Below are positions 18,085-26,918 of a stretch of 64,000 nucleotides of DNA, one piece after another. The stretch is from NCBI RefSeq assembly GCF_039542385.1, contig NZ_BAABIA010000003.1:682001-746000 (forward strand). The letters run 5' to 3'. Position 1 is the stretch's first letter. Each line of letters opens with the position of its first letter. The translations under genes were made by a program, and so were the position numbers. Source of the DNA: Prosthecobacter algae. GTDB taxonomy: Bacteria > Verrucomicrobiota > Verrucomicrobiia > Verrucomicrobiales > Verrucomicrobiaceae. The notes beneath the pieces are model-generated. The model had not been told where the DNA came from, made no database searches, and worked only from the letters and a program-made list of their open reading frames with translations.

Positions 18085-18508
18085 TCAGTGTATTGGAGTT
18101 CCGGCTTCAGCCGCCCCCGAAAACTTCGTTCTGATTTCAGCACTCTCGCCCTGCCAAGAGGGGACGCGGAGGTCCATCCCTATGACCGCCCTTGAGAATT
18201 TATCAGCTTGAGATCGTCTTTGAATAGGGCTGGCGCTTCGTCATACAGTTGCTGCTTCAGCCGATCATGCCTCACGGCTTGAGCAACAAAGAACGCGGCT
18301 GCCCCCACCGCTGTGATGACCACCAAGGTGATGAGGATCTTGGACAAAGGTATCCTTCGAGGGGCGGAGGAGTTTCCAACAAACATCGCAGGATCATGAA
18401 GCAAGGGTGCTAAATCATCAAAGATTGATTTCCCCTCACCTGAATCCCAAAGCGAAACTCTCCAAGGCGTAATGAAGAATGCCTTTGATTCGGTCGTACT
18501 GTCTGCCC
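18085..18508. other. Weakly coding 424-bp stretch between ilvC and the phosphodiesterase
   Basis: Apart from the possible 68-codon minus-strand gene at 18180-18386, I see nothing with clear coding or RNA character here. The right end must contain the promoter of the phosphodiesterase gene. Confidence 0.4.
18180..18386 (-). CDS. Possible small single-pass membrane protein
   Basis: A 68-codon frame starting at MFVGNSSAPRRIPLSK, with one strong hydrophobic helix (ILITLVVITAVGAAAFFVAQAV, about 18-39; 20-residue core ILITLVVITAVGAAAFFVAQ) and a charged C-terminal tail. The frame stays open upstream to 18554, but that would overlap the start of the divergent phosphodiesterase gene, so a shorter form is preferred. 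I recognise no family. It may be real because of the clean membrane helix flanked by positive charges, but it has no supporting neighbours. Confidence 0.35.
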   Translation of the reverse strand: MFVGNSSAPRRIPLSKILITLVVITAVGAAAFFVAQAVRHDRLKQQLYDEAPALFKDDLKLINSQGRS

Positions 18509-19864
18509 ATGATTTTTCGACCTCTCCTCCTGGCCCTCGGATTGACTGCGGCACTTTCTGCGGCTGACAAAAACCAGCACGTCGTGCTCATCAGCCTTGA
18601 TGGTTTCCCAGCCTGGATGTGGAAGGACCCATCACTGGCCGTCCCAAACCTGCGCAAGCTGGCGGCTGAGGGTGCGCAGACGGAGGCGATGACCGTCTCC
18701 AACCCCTCCATCACCTGGATCAATCACACCACCATGGTCACAGGAGTGAATCCCCGCAAACATGGCGTTTTGTTCAATGGTCTGCTGGTAAGGGGAGAGG
18801 GCAACAAGCCGCCGAAGATTGAACCCTGGGTGCACAAGAACCGCCTCGTCCATGTGCCGACGATCTATGACATCGCCCACAAAGAGGGCCTGACCACCGC
18901 CGAAGTGGACTGGGTAGCTATCAAGGATGCGGAAACCATCACCTGGAGCTTCGAAGAACTGCCGAATGCGGACCGCCCCATCGAAAAGGAAATGATCGCC
19001 GCCGGCCTGCTGACGGCAGAGCAGGTCTCCTGGATGAACCCGGGCCCGCAGCGCAAGAACATGGCCTGGCATGACCTCACCTGGACAAAGGCCGCCAGCC
19101 ACATCATCAAGACGCACAAGCCTAACCTTCTATTGTACCACACCCTGAACACCGACGGCATGCACCACCGCTACGGCCCGGCCAACATGGCCAGCTACAC
19201 GGCGCTGGCTTACACAGATCGGCTGGTGGGAGATCTGGTGAAAGCCGTGGAAGAAGCCGGGTTGAAAGACAAGACCACCTTCGTCATCGCTACGGATCAT
19301 GGTTTCAAAAAGGTAACCAACTATGTGTTCCCCAATGTGGCCCTGAAAAAGGCCGGTTACTCCAAAGCCTTTGGCAATGCCATCACCCAGTGTGATGTCG
19401 CAGCGATGACCCAGGGCGGCCTGTGCTTCATCTACGTGCTGGACCCCGCCCGCAAGGCGGAACTGCTGCCGAAACTCAAGGAACTCTTCACCGCCACCGA
19501 GGGTGTGGACAAGGTGATCGATGGCAACGACGGACCCACACTGGGCATGCCGACTCCCGCCGAAAATCAGGGCATGGGTGACCTGGTGCTGTACGCGAAG
19601 GCAGGCTTTGCCTTCAACAACGGCGCAGCAGGCGATGCCGTCACCGGCCCTAGTGTGGACTACGGCGGTACGCACGGTTACCCCAATACAGACCCGGAAC
19701 TGGACGGCATCTTTATCGCCTCCGGCAAAGGCATCAAAAAAGGCGTGGTGCTGCCTCGCATGGCGAACCTGGACATCGCCCCCACCATCGCCCGGCTGCT
19801 GGACATCTCCTTGCCAGCACCAGATGGCCGTGTGCTGGAGGAGATTCTGGAAGCCGGGAAGTAA
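18509..19864 (+). CDS. Secreted alkaline-phosphatase-superfamily phosphodiesterase (ENPP type)
   Basis: A 451-residue protein with signal peptide MIFRPLLLALGLTAALSA. The type I phosphodiesterase/nucleotide pyrophosphatase signature is present: metal Asp in VLISLDGFP, the nucleophile region NPSITWINHTTMVTGVNP (Thr), HTLNTDGMHHRYGP, and VIATDHGFKKV for the second metal site. The final HGYPN...GIFIASG segment is also typical. It should hydrolyse phosphodiester or pyrophosphate bonds in the periplasm; the substrate is unknown. The ATG at 18509 is chosen because it starts the signal peptide. Confidence 0.9.
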   Translation: MIFRPLLLALGLTAALSAADKNQHVVLISLDGFPAWMWKDPSLAVPNLRKLAAEGAQTEAMTVSNPSITWINHTTMVTGVNPRKHGVLFNGLLVRGEGNKPPKIEPWVHKNRLVHVPTIYDIAHKEGLTTAEVDWVAIKDAETITWSFEELPNADRPIEKEMIAAGLLTAEQVSWMNPGPQRKNMAWHDLTWTKAASHIIKTHKPNLLLYHTLNTDGMHHRYGPANMASYTALAYTDRLVGDLVKAVEEAGLKDKTTFVIATDHGFKKVTNYVFPNVALKKAGYSKAFGNAITQCDVAAMTQGGLCFIYVLDPARKAELLPKLKELFTATEGVDKVIDGNDGPTLGMPTPAENQGMGDLVLYAKAGFAFNNGAAGDAVTGPSVDYGGTHGYPNTDPELDGIFIASGKGIKKGVVLPRMANLDIAPTIARLLDISLPAPDGRVLEEILEAGK

Positions 19865-19965
19865 CTTCTCCACAGCAGGCGCATCCGCGCGGGCTTGTGC
19901 TTCGCGGGGAACCATGTTCTTTGCAGGGGCCGGGGCGTGATGCCAGCGGCCCCTTGTCATTGCCC

Positions 19966-22230
19966 ATGCCACGCTGGCTCAAACGTCTGCTATCTCTGCT
20001 GTTCGTCGCCCTTCTGCTAGGGCTGGCGACCTGGTTCGCTTTGCCCTGGGCAGTGTCGTTGCCCGCCGCCCTGCAGACTCCGCTACAGCCCTCTTCTCGC
20101 TACCTTTCCAGCGAGGGTGAACCGTTGCGTCTTTTGCTGACCTCGCAGGGAGATCGTGTGGCACAGGTGCTGCGGTTTGAAGAGATCCCCACCCGCTTCA
20201 TCCAGGCTACCCTGGCAGCAGAGGACAAACGCTTCTTTGATCATGGCGGGGTGGACCTGCTGGCCATTGCGCGTGCAGCACGCGACAATGCCTCGCAAAG
20301 CCGCATTGTCTCGGGCGCTTCGACAATCCACCAGCAGCTCATCAAAGTGGCCGCTGCCCGGCCCGGCAAACGTGGTTGGTGGGTCAAAACCGTGGAGGCC
20401 ATCCAGGCCCGTCATCTGGCCATGGCCTGGAGCAAGGAACAGGTCATCACCGAATACGTCAACCGCATCAGTTATGGCAATCTCTTGACCGGCTGCGCCA
20501 GCGCCGCCCAGGGCTATTTCGACAAGCCTCTGCAGGATCTCACCCCGGCGGAATGCGCCTTGCTAGCAGCCATTCCTCAGTCTCCTTCCCGCTACAATCC
20601 CTTTCGACAACTGGCAGCCATCCTACCCCGGCAGCAGCGCATCCTAGCAAAGATGCACACCCTAGGCTGGCTCACAGACGAGCAACTCCACGTGGCACAA
20701 AAGGAGACCCTAAAGTTGCAGCGATACCACGGCGGATTCGAGGCACCCCATGCGGTGGAGATGCTACGTACCACACCACGCGAGACCACACGCACAACCC
20801 TCAAAGCCGGACTGCAACGGCAGGTGGAAACGATCATTGCCCAACGCCTTCGGGCCTTGAAGGAGCGTCACGTTTCCCAGGCCGCCGTGGTCGTCATCGA
20901 AAATGCCACCGGCCACGTCCTGGCGCTGGCAGGCTCGCGTGATTTCCTCGCCCCCGAAGGCGGCCAGATCAATGGCGCGTGGGTGCCCCATTCACCCGGC
21001 TCCGCCATCAAACCGTTCACCTACCTGCTGGCGTTGGAACAAGGCCACACACCCGCCAGCATCATTGCAGATCTTCCCATCGAATACACCACCCCTACCG
21101 GCACCTACCGGCCCGACAACTACGCGCATAAAACCTATGGCCCCATGACCTATCGGAATGCCCTGGGCAACAGCCTCAACATTTCAGCCGTGAAGGTGCT
21201 CAGTCTGGTTGGGGGCGCACAGCCCCTGTTAGATACACTTCAACAGTTAGGCCTGAGCACACTCACTGAGCCCGCAGATCATTACGGCCTCGGTCTCACC
21301 ATCGGTAATGCCCCGGTCCGGCTGCTGGAGCTGGCGAATGCCTATGCCTGCCTGGCCCGCCTGGGAAAGGACCTCCCCTGGACGCTTGTGAACGAGGCCG
21401 CCACCACCCCTGCGCCGCGACGTCAGTTTGATGAAGCCACCTGCTACCTCATGGCCGACATTCTGGCGGACAACCAGGCCCGCCAGCTCACCTTTGGCCA
21501 GAACTCCCCACTGCGCCTCCCCTTCCCTGTTGCCGTCAAAACGGGCACGAGCACCGGCTATCGCGACAACTGGTGTGTCGGCTACACCCCGGAGTTCACC
21601 GTCGGTGTCTGGGCAGGCAATTTTGACAACTCTCCCATGCAGGATGTCTCTGGTGTCACAGGTGCGGCCCCCATCTGGCGGGATGTCTTTTTGGAACTTC
21701 AGACCCGCTTCGGCCTAACTTGGTATGCCGAACCGCACGGCATTGTCCGTGCCCGCATCGATCCTCGCACCGGCAAGCGCCTCACAGCCCAATCCCCGCC
21801 CGTGCGTGTGAGCCATGAAGAAATCTTTGTCCAGGCCCAGCAGCCGCCCGCCGCCACCGCTGCGGACTATGACTCCCAAGGTCGCGCCTACCTGCGACCT
21901 GAGTACGCCACCTGGATCCGCAGCGCTGACAATTGGATGGGCAACTTGGTCACAATAGAGACCACCCCGCAGGCACGTCCCTGGCGAATCTCAAATCCCA
22001 TTCCCGGCACCGTGGTGCGGCTGGACCCGGACCTGCCTATGGGAGGGCGTCGCCTGCTGCTGCAAACCGAACCCCAGCGATCCATAAGCTGGGACTGCGA
22101 CACCCTGCCGGTGAAGACCGAAGGTGATGTAAACTATGTGGATCTCACCCCAGGTCGTCATGATCTCCGGGCCACGGAGCCAAGCAGCGGTGAAGTGCAG
22201 CGCACTCACATCATTGTGCATCCAGAATAG
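19966..22230 (+). CDS. pbpC: Penicillin-binding protein 1C (bifunctional glycosyltransferase/transpeptidase)
   Basis: A 754-residue protein with an N-terminal anchor (about 8-30). The family 51 glycosyltransferase domain has catalytic Glu86 in AAEDKRFFDHGGVD and SGASTIHQQLIK. The transpeptidase domain has SAIK (Ser346-Lys349), the SLN motif in GNSLNISAVK and KTG at 525-527. The C-terminal part resembles the PBP1C BiPBP_C domain (NPIPGTVVRLDPDLP). It polymerises and cross-links peptidoglycan at the inner membrane. PBP1C genes often neighbour an alpha-2-macroglobulin gene, but none is visible here. Start chosen at MPRWLKRLL; an upstream frame lacks membrane character. Confidence 0.93.
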   Translation: MPRWLKRLLSLLFVALLLGLATWFALPWAVSLPAALQTPLQPSSRYLSSEGEPLRLLLTSQGDRVAQVLRFEEIPTRFIQATLAAEDKRFFDHGGVDLLAIARAARDNASQSRIVSGASTIHQQLIKVAAARPGKRGWWVKTVEAIQARHLAMAWSKEQVITEYVNRISYGNLLTGCASAAQGYFDKPLQDLTPAECALLAAIPQSPSRYNPFRQLAAILPRQQRILAKMHTLGWLTDEQLHVAQKETLKLQRYHGGFEAPHAVEMLRTTPRETTRTTLKAGLQRQVETIIAQRLRALKERHVSQAAVVVIENATGHVLALAGSRDFLAPEGGQINGAWVPHSPGSAIKPFTYLLALEQGHTPASIIADLPIEYTTPTGTYRPDNYAHKTYGPMTYRNALGNSLNISAVKVLSLVGGAQPLLDTLQQLGLSTLTEPADHYGLGLTIGNAPVRLLELANAYACLARLGKDLPWTLVNEAATTPAPRRQFDEATCYLMADILADNQARQLTFGQNSPLRLPFPVAVKTGTSTGYRDNWCVGYTPEFTVGVWAGNFDNSPMQDVSGVTGAAPIWRDVFLELQTRFGLTWYAEPHGIVRARIDPRTGKRLTAQSPPVRVSHEEIFVQAQQPPAATAADYDSQGRAYLRPEYATWIRSADNWMGNLVTIETTPQARPWRISNPIPGTVVRLDPDLPMGGRRLLLQTEPQRSISWDCDTLPVKTEGDVNYVDLTPGRHDLRATEPSSGEVQRTHIIVHPE

Positions 22231-22268
22231 AGAGCGGCCCCGCTGCTTTCACACACTCGCTTTCCACC

Positions 22269-23237
22269 TCAAGTGCAGCAGGGGCAGGGCTGCACCCAGT
22301 GGCCGGGGGCGATTTCTTTTAAGCTGAGGTCCATGCCCACGCTGTCTTTCCAGCGGGGGTGGGCCATGCGATGGCCGAAGGCGCAGCCGGCGGGGGGATT
22401 GATGGGGGAGGGCACGTCCCCTTGCAGCAGGGAGCGCGGGCGGCGCAGGGCGGGATCGGGCACGGGGATGGCATCCAGCAGGGCGCGGGTGTAGGCGTGC
22501 AGTGGCTGGCGGTAAAGGGTTTCCGCTGGGGCGAGCTCGACGATCTTGCCCAAGTACATCACGGCGACGCGGTCGCTCATGTGCTTCACGACGCTGAGGC
22601 CGTGGGCGATGAAGAGGTAGCTGAGTCCCATCTGCCTCTGGAGGTCTAACAAGAGGTTTAGAACCTGGCTTTGCACGGAGACGTCGAGCGCGGAGACGGG
22701 CTCGTCACAGACGATGAGTTTGGGCTTGAGGGCGATGGCGCGGGCGATGCCGATGCGCTGGCGCTGGCCGCCGGAGAACTCGAAGGGGAAACGATCGCCG
22801 GAGGTGGTGGGCAGGCCGACTTTATCCAGGAGATCGGCCACCCAAGCGCGGCGTTCTTCTTTGTTGCCGAGTTTTTGGACGATGAAGGGCTCCTCCAAAA
22901 TGTCGCGCACGGTGTGGCGCGGGTTCAGAGATTCAGCGGGATCTTGGAAGATCATCTGCATGTGCCGGCGCGTGGGGCGGAGCTGGCCCATGCTGGCGTG
23001 GGTAATGTCTTGCCCTTCAAACTGGATGCTGCCGCCGGTGGGTTTCAGCAGGCGCACGATGCTTTTGCCGAGGGTGGTTTTGCCACAGCCGGATTCACCC
23101 ACGAGGCCTAGGGTCTCCCCAGCAGCCAGGGAAAAGCTGACACCATCCACGGCTTTGCAGGAGGCCACAGAGCGCCGCAGCAGGCCGCCACGGACGGGGA
23201 AATGCTGCTGGAGATTTTGAACGGTGAGGAGGCTCAT
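22269..23237 (-). CDS. Peptide ABC transporter ATPase, DppF/OppF type
   Basis: A 322-residue ATPase with Walker [14 protein letters not shown], signature [16 protein letters not shown], Walker [13 protein letters not shown] and the C-terminal oligopeptide-transporter extension with GCAFGHRM. The family normally has Cys-rich C-terminal motifs that bind an Fe-S cluster in some members. It powers import with the second ATPase just upstream, whose stop overlaps this start (ATGA). It is the last gene of the yej/opp operon reading from 29682 downwards. The ATG at 23237 begins the conserved [14 protein letters not shown]. Confidence 0.93.
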   Translation of the reverse strand: MSLLTVQNLQQHFPVRGGLLRRSVASCKAVDGVSFSLAAGETLGLVGESGCGKTTLGKSIVRLLKPTGGSIQFEGQDITHASMGQLRPTRRHMQMIFQDPAESLNPRHTVRDILEEPFIVQKLGNKEERRAWVADLLDKVGLPTTSGDRFPFEFSGGQRQRIGIARAIALKPKLIVCDEPVSALDVSVQSQVLNLLLDLQRQMGLSYLFIAHGLSVVKHMSDRVAVMYLGKIVELAPAETLYRQPLHAYTRALLDAIPVPDPALRRPRSLLQGDVPSPINPPAGCAFGHRMAHPRWKDSVGMDLSLKEIAPGHWVQPCPCCT

Positions 23238-24220
23238 GCGACGCAGATGGGGCAGTTTTCTACCCAATGGTTAGGCGAGATTTCAACGAAGGCGGGGCGC
23301 ACGCTCAGGTGCGTGTCCGTGTGGGGGCGGCCCGAGCGTGTGGCGAAGCGGCAGCCGGGGCGGAAGTCGGCAATGCCAGGGACGTTTCCAGGGATAGCTT
23401 TCAGCAGGGTCTTGGGCGTGCTGTCCAGACGCGGGATGCTTTCCAGCAGGCCCTGGGTGTAGGCGTGGCGTGGGCGGGCAAAGAGCTCGTGCACGCTGGC
23501 GCGCTCGACGATGCGGCCAGCGTACATGACGGCGACTTCATCACACACCTCCGCGATGACGCCGAGGTCATGGGTGATGAGGATGACGCTCATGCCCATT
23601 TCCTGCTGGAGATCGGCGATGAGTTTGAGGATCTGTGCCTGCACGGTGACATCCAGCGCAGTGGTGGGCTCGTCGGCGATGAGGAGCTTCGGTTTATTGA
23701 TGAGCGCCATGGCGATCATGATGCGCTGGCGCATGCCGCCGCTGAGCTGGTGCGGGTATTCGCCCAGGCGGGCCTCGGGCGCGGGGATGCGGACTTTTTT
23801 CATCATGTCCACGCTGCGGCTCAGCACCTCGGCCTTGCTGCATTGCGTGTGCAAAAGGATGGCCTCGGCGAGCTGGCGACCGACCGTTTGCACGGGGTTC
23901 AGGGCGGTCATGGGCTCCTGAAAAATCATGCTGATGTCATTGCCACGGATGGCCTGCATTTGCTCCAGCGGCAGACTCACCAGGTCCTGCCCTTCAAAGC
24001 GGATGCTGCCACTGAGGATCTGGCCGTGGGGCTGGGGCAGCAGGCGGGTGATGGAAAAGGCGGTGACGCTTTTGCCACAGCCGGATTCGCCGACGATGCC
24101 CAGCGTCTTGCCACGCGGCACGTCAAACGAAATGCCGTCCACGGCGGTCATGCGCCCGGCATCGGTGTCAAAGGCGGTGACGAGGTTTTCGACCTGTAAG
24201 ATGGAGTCCACGGTGGTCAT
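23234..24220 (-). CDS. Peptide ABC transporter ATPase, DppD/OppD type
   Basis: A 328-residue ATPase with Walker [14 protein letters not shown], signature [15 protein letters not shown], Walker [13 protein letters not shown] and the switch His in [14 protein letters not shown]. The C-terminal GCRFATR segment is typical of peptide-transporter ATPases. In Yej systems the two ATPases are often fused as YejF; here they are separate, coupled genes. Its start overlaps the stop of the binding-protein gene and its stop overlaps the DppF-type start, both as ATGA. Confidence 0.93.
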   Translation of the reverse strand: MTTVDSILQVENLVTAFDTDAGRMTAVDGISFDVPRGKTLGIVGESGCGKSVTAFSITRLLPQPHGQILSGSIRFEGQDLVSLPLEQMQAIRGNDISMIFQEPMTALNPVQTVGRQLAEAILLHTQCSKAEVLSRSVDMMKKVRIPAPEARLGEYPHQLSGGMRQRIMIAMALINKPKLLIADEPTTALDVTVQAQILKLIADLQQEMGMSVILITHDLGVIAEVCDEVAVMYAGRIVERASVHELFARPRHAYTQGLLESIPRLDSTPKTLLKAIPGNVPGIADFRPGCRFATRSGRPHTDTHLSVRPAFVEISPNHWVENCPICVA

Positions 24221-26163
24221 CGGGGTTTTACAAAGGAGTCATGCACCTGCAGGGATTCACCGAAGTCGCGCCCATCTTTTTGGGCCTGCTGGGTTTCGCG
24301 TTTGAGGTCTTCATCAATCCAGAACATGCGGGCATCCAGCGGCATCTGGCTGTGAAAGGCGTTGCCCGTTTTCGGCCAGCGCAGCCAGCGCCAGCTAAAG
24401 TAGCGGTAGTTGGAAGATTCCCACAGCGGGATCGTATTTGCCCGATCATGGATGAGCTGGGAGAGCTGCCAGGAAAGCTGCTGCACCTCCTCCTCCGTGG
24501 CGGCTTTGCGGTGGCGATCAATGATCGGATCCAGCGCCGGGTCGGCCGTCATGGTCAGGTTGTTGGTATCCACCACCACGGTGCGTTTGCCATCGGGCCC
24601 GGTCTTGTAGGCATTGTCGCTGTGATAATCATCCCAAAATCGCGGGTAAGGCGGCTGTGCCCCAAAGCCAGCGAGGCCTAACTCATGATTCTTCTGGTTC
24701 AGCTTTTTGTAGAGCTGGGTGGTGTCCAGTCCCTCCACGATGATCTCCAGCCCGGCCTTTTTCGCCTCCTCCTTCAGCCGCAGCATGATGGGGGTGATGG
24801 TGCCGGAATTGAAGGTGGTGAGGGTGAAGGAAAGACGTTTGCCACTGGCATTCATGAGGATGCCATCCGCCCCAGGTTTGGTATAACCAGCTTTAGCGAA
24901 ATGCTCGCGCGACTTCACCACATCAAAGGGCCGGGCCTTGACAGCGGGATTGGTGAATTTGCCAAAGCCAGCCTCAGTGGTGTTCATGCGGGTCTTGTCG
25001 CCCCGGAAGTCCACATCCAGCACCTTTTGCAGGTTCATGGCGTAGTTGATGCCGATGCGCAGGTCCAGATTGTCCAGCGGCGGCTTGCTTTCATTGATGC
25101 GGATGCCCCAGCTCACTTGAGGGAACTCGTTGTAGAAGATGTGGCGCTCGATGTAGCCTTTGTAGATCTCGGGGATCTCGGCCTTGTCATACCAGTAGCG
25201 CGGCAGGCCAGCGATGAAGAAGTCGAGCTGGCCCTGGCGGAAGAGCTCAAAGGCCTTGTCCTGACTGGCGATGATGCGGTAGTCCGTGGCATCCACATTG
25301 TAGATGTAGCGGAAGTGTTTTTTATCCCGCGCCCACCAGTTTTTCACCCGGTGGATGGTGATGCGGCGGCCACGTTTCACATCCACTTCGGGATCGAAGT
25401 CATAGGCCCCGGTGGTGGGGGATTTCCGCCACTGGTAGCGGGCGGGGAAGTCCTGGCCAAACTCCTTGTAAAACTTCCGTGACATGGGCTGCACGTCCGC
25501 CACCTTCCACATGGGATCGGGATAGTTTTCCTTGAGCGTGTAGGAGAAGGTGTGCTCGTCGTACTTGGTGATGCTCTTGAATTCTTTGCTGTAATAGTCG
25601 TTATACCAAGGGTCCTGGATATGGGGACTCAGCATGATATAGAAGGTCATGAAGAAGTCCTCCACGGTGATGGGCGTGCCATCGGAGAAGGTGAGTTTGG
25701 GATCGAGCCGGAAGTAAACGGTCTTCTTGTCTGGAGAGTAGGCCCAGGCATCGGCCATGCCGGGGATCCAGGCATCTTGGTCGGGATGGCGGGTGGCCAT
25801 CCAGATCATCACCTGGTCATGATGCTCGCCGCGGAAGGTGCCGCTGGCATCCGGGCCGACGACGCGGTAGGTGGCGGGAAAGGTTGGGTGGTAGTCGTGA
25901 AAGGTGCCGCCTTTTTTAGCGGCGGGATCGCCAAATTCGGGCACATCCGCGCCGGTTTCCCACTTCAGATCCGTGGGCAGATCTGCCGGGGTTTTCCACT
26001 GAAACAGCTCCGGTTTGGACTTCCAAAAAGCCTCCACTTCCGCCGTATTGTCGTAGGGGGGAAAGCGATCGTCGGTGGACTCGGAACAGGATGGCAGAAA
26101 AGCCAAACAGAGGGTGATGAGCAACATCGTTGCTTTGAGCATAGGGGAAAGTTTCATGGTCAT
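24217..26163 (-). CDS. yejA: Peptide-binding lipoprotein, YejA-like (SBP family 5)
   Basis: A 648-residue extracellular solute-binding protein with a lipoprotein leader ending in LAFLPSC (lipobox Cys about residue 26). The domain resembles Yej[10 protein letters not shown], then LRPD-like [20 protein letters not shown], and [20 protein letters not shown]. It would capture oligopeptides for the YejB/YejE permeases. The start at 26163 gives MTMKLS and overlaps the toxin stop by four bases (ATGA); the second ATG at 26157 is also possible. It is unusual that its immediate upstream neighbour is a toxin-antitoxin pair rather than the permease genes. Confidence 0.9.
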   Translation of the reverse strand: MTMKLSPMLKATMLLITLCLAFLPSCSESTDDRFPPYDNTAEVEAFWKSKPELFQWKTPADLPTDLKWETGADVPEFGDPAAKKGGTFHDYHPTFPATYRVVGPDASGTFRGEHHDQVMIWMATRHPDQDAWIPGMADAWAYSPDKKTVYFRLDPKLTFSDGTPITVEDFFMTFYIMLSPHIQDPWYNDYYSKEFKSITKYDEHTFSYTLKENYPDPMWKVADVQPMSRKFYKEFGQDFPARYQWRKSPTTGAYDFDPEVDVKRGRRITIHRVKNWWARDKKHFRYIYNVDATDYRIIASQDKAFELFRQGQLDFFIAGLPRYWYDKAEIPEIYKGYIERHIFYNEFPQVSWGIRINESKPPLDNLDLRIGINYAMNLQKVLDVDFRGDKTRMNTTEAGFGKFTNPAVKARPFDVVKSREHFAKAGYTKPGADGILMNASGKRLSFTLTTFNSGTITPIMLRLKEEAKKAGLEIIVEGLDTTQLYKKLNQKNHELGLAGFGAQPPYPRFWDDYHSDNAYKTGPDGKRTVVVDTNNLTMTADPALDPIIDRHRKAATEEEVQQLSWQLSQLIHDRANTIPLWESSNYRYFSWRWLRWPKTGNAFHSQMPLDARMFWIDEDLKRETQQAQKDGRDFGESLQVHDSFVKPR

Positions 26164-26645
26164 TCTCCAGCCTCCTTCAAAACTTGCTGGATCAAAGACG
26201 GGCTTGCACGAAAGCCCAGATTCAAAAGTGCCTCCAAGACGGGGCCTAGCGATCCATTCAGATGGCCTGCTTTTTTGGCTGCGATCAAAACGCCTAAAAG
26301 GCCAATTCGCTTGATGCCCAGCCTCGCAGCCAGATCCCTGGCTTCCTGGTCATCCACCATCAAGAGGTCTGCGTGAATTTCTTCTGCCAGAGTGATGGCT
26401 TCGGCTTCGCCACGGTCCACCTGCTTTTCCAGCTCAGCAGCGCGGGAAGCAGAGTTGAGCGTTCGCACGGTCAACCAAGCTGCATCAAGCACCCGATGGA
26501 TGGCAGGAAAGTCCACGGCCCCCCGAGCCAGCTCTGCCGCCACCGCAGGTGGAATGATCACGTCGTGAAAAAGTAGGAGCAGCAACTCCTCCTGACGAAT
26601 CATCGCCAGATAACACAGACAGGAAGTGTCTGAGACGACGATCAC
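26160..26645 (-). CDS. DUF3368 PIN-fold protein, probable toxin
   Basis: A 161-residue PIN-like protein. It starts MIVVSDTSCLCYLA with the first acidic residue Asp6. GEAEAITLAEE and LLMVDDQEAR supply the other acidic positions of the PIN ribonuclease site, and GLLGVLIAAKKAG is typical of DUF3368. Family members form toxin-antitoxin pairs with UPF0175 proteins, as here: its start overlaps the antitoxin stop by four bases. Its stop in turn overlaps the yejA start, so the pair is built into the transporter operon. RNase activity is inferred from the fold. Confidence 0.88.
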   Translation of the reverse strand: MIVVSDTSCLCYLAMIRQEELLLLLFHDVIIPPAVAAELARGAVDFPAIHRVLDAAWLTVRTLNSASRAAELEKQVDRGEAEAITLAEEIHADLLMVDDQEARDLAARLGIKRIGLLGVLIAAKKAGHLNGSLGPVLEALLNLGFRASPSLIQQVLKEAGE

Positions 26646-26890
26646 AGCAATCCTTCGGAGCGCAGGGTTTCAAGATCACTCTCCAACTCATCCATCATGA
26701 ATTCGCGGATGGGAAGGTCGCGTTCATGGCGCCATTGTTCGAATTCAAAAAAGTCCACCCCACACAGTTTGCGAGCCTGGCTGGCGGAGAGCCGCTTTTG
26801 AGCAAAAAGAGTGAGCGCCAGTTCCTTGAGAGCGGCCTGCTCATCAAGGCCAGCCTGCTGGGCGATGGGGTCTGGAATTTGAATCGTCAT
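26642..26890 (-). CDS. UPF0175 family antitoxin
   Basis: An 82-residue protein beginning MTIQIPDPIAQQAGLDEQAA. The short helix-turn-helix-like segment LALTLFAQKRLSASQARKLCG and the conserved FFEFEQW...RDLPIREF mark the UPF0175 family. It would neutralise the DUF3368 toxin encoded immediately downstream. The start at 26890 is preferred; upstream in-frame codons reach into the yejE stop region and lack similarity. The gap to the yejE stop is 28 bp with no obvious terminator, so it probably shares the transporter transcript. Confidence 0.87.
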   Translation of the reverse strand: MTIQIPDPIAQQAGLDEQAALKELALTLFAQKRLSASQARKLCGVDFFEFEQWRHERDLPIREFMMDELESDLETLRSEGLL

Positions 26891-26918
26891 GACAAAAGTA
26901 TAACAGCGGGCTGGCGGT

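Noticed and set aside
23267-24199. Long plus-strand frame opposite the DppD-type ATPase gene
   Set aside because: Antisense to a protein with complete Walker A, signature and Walker B motifs.
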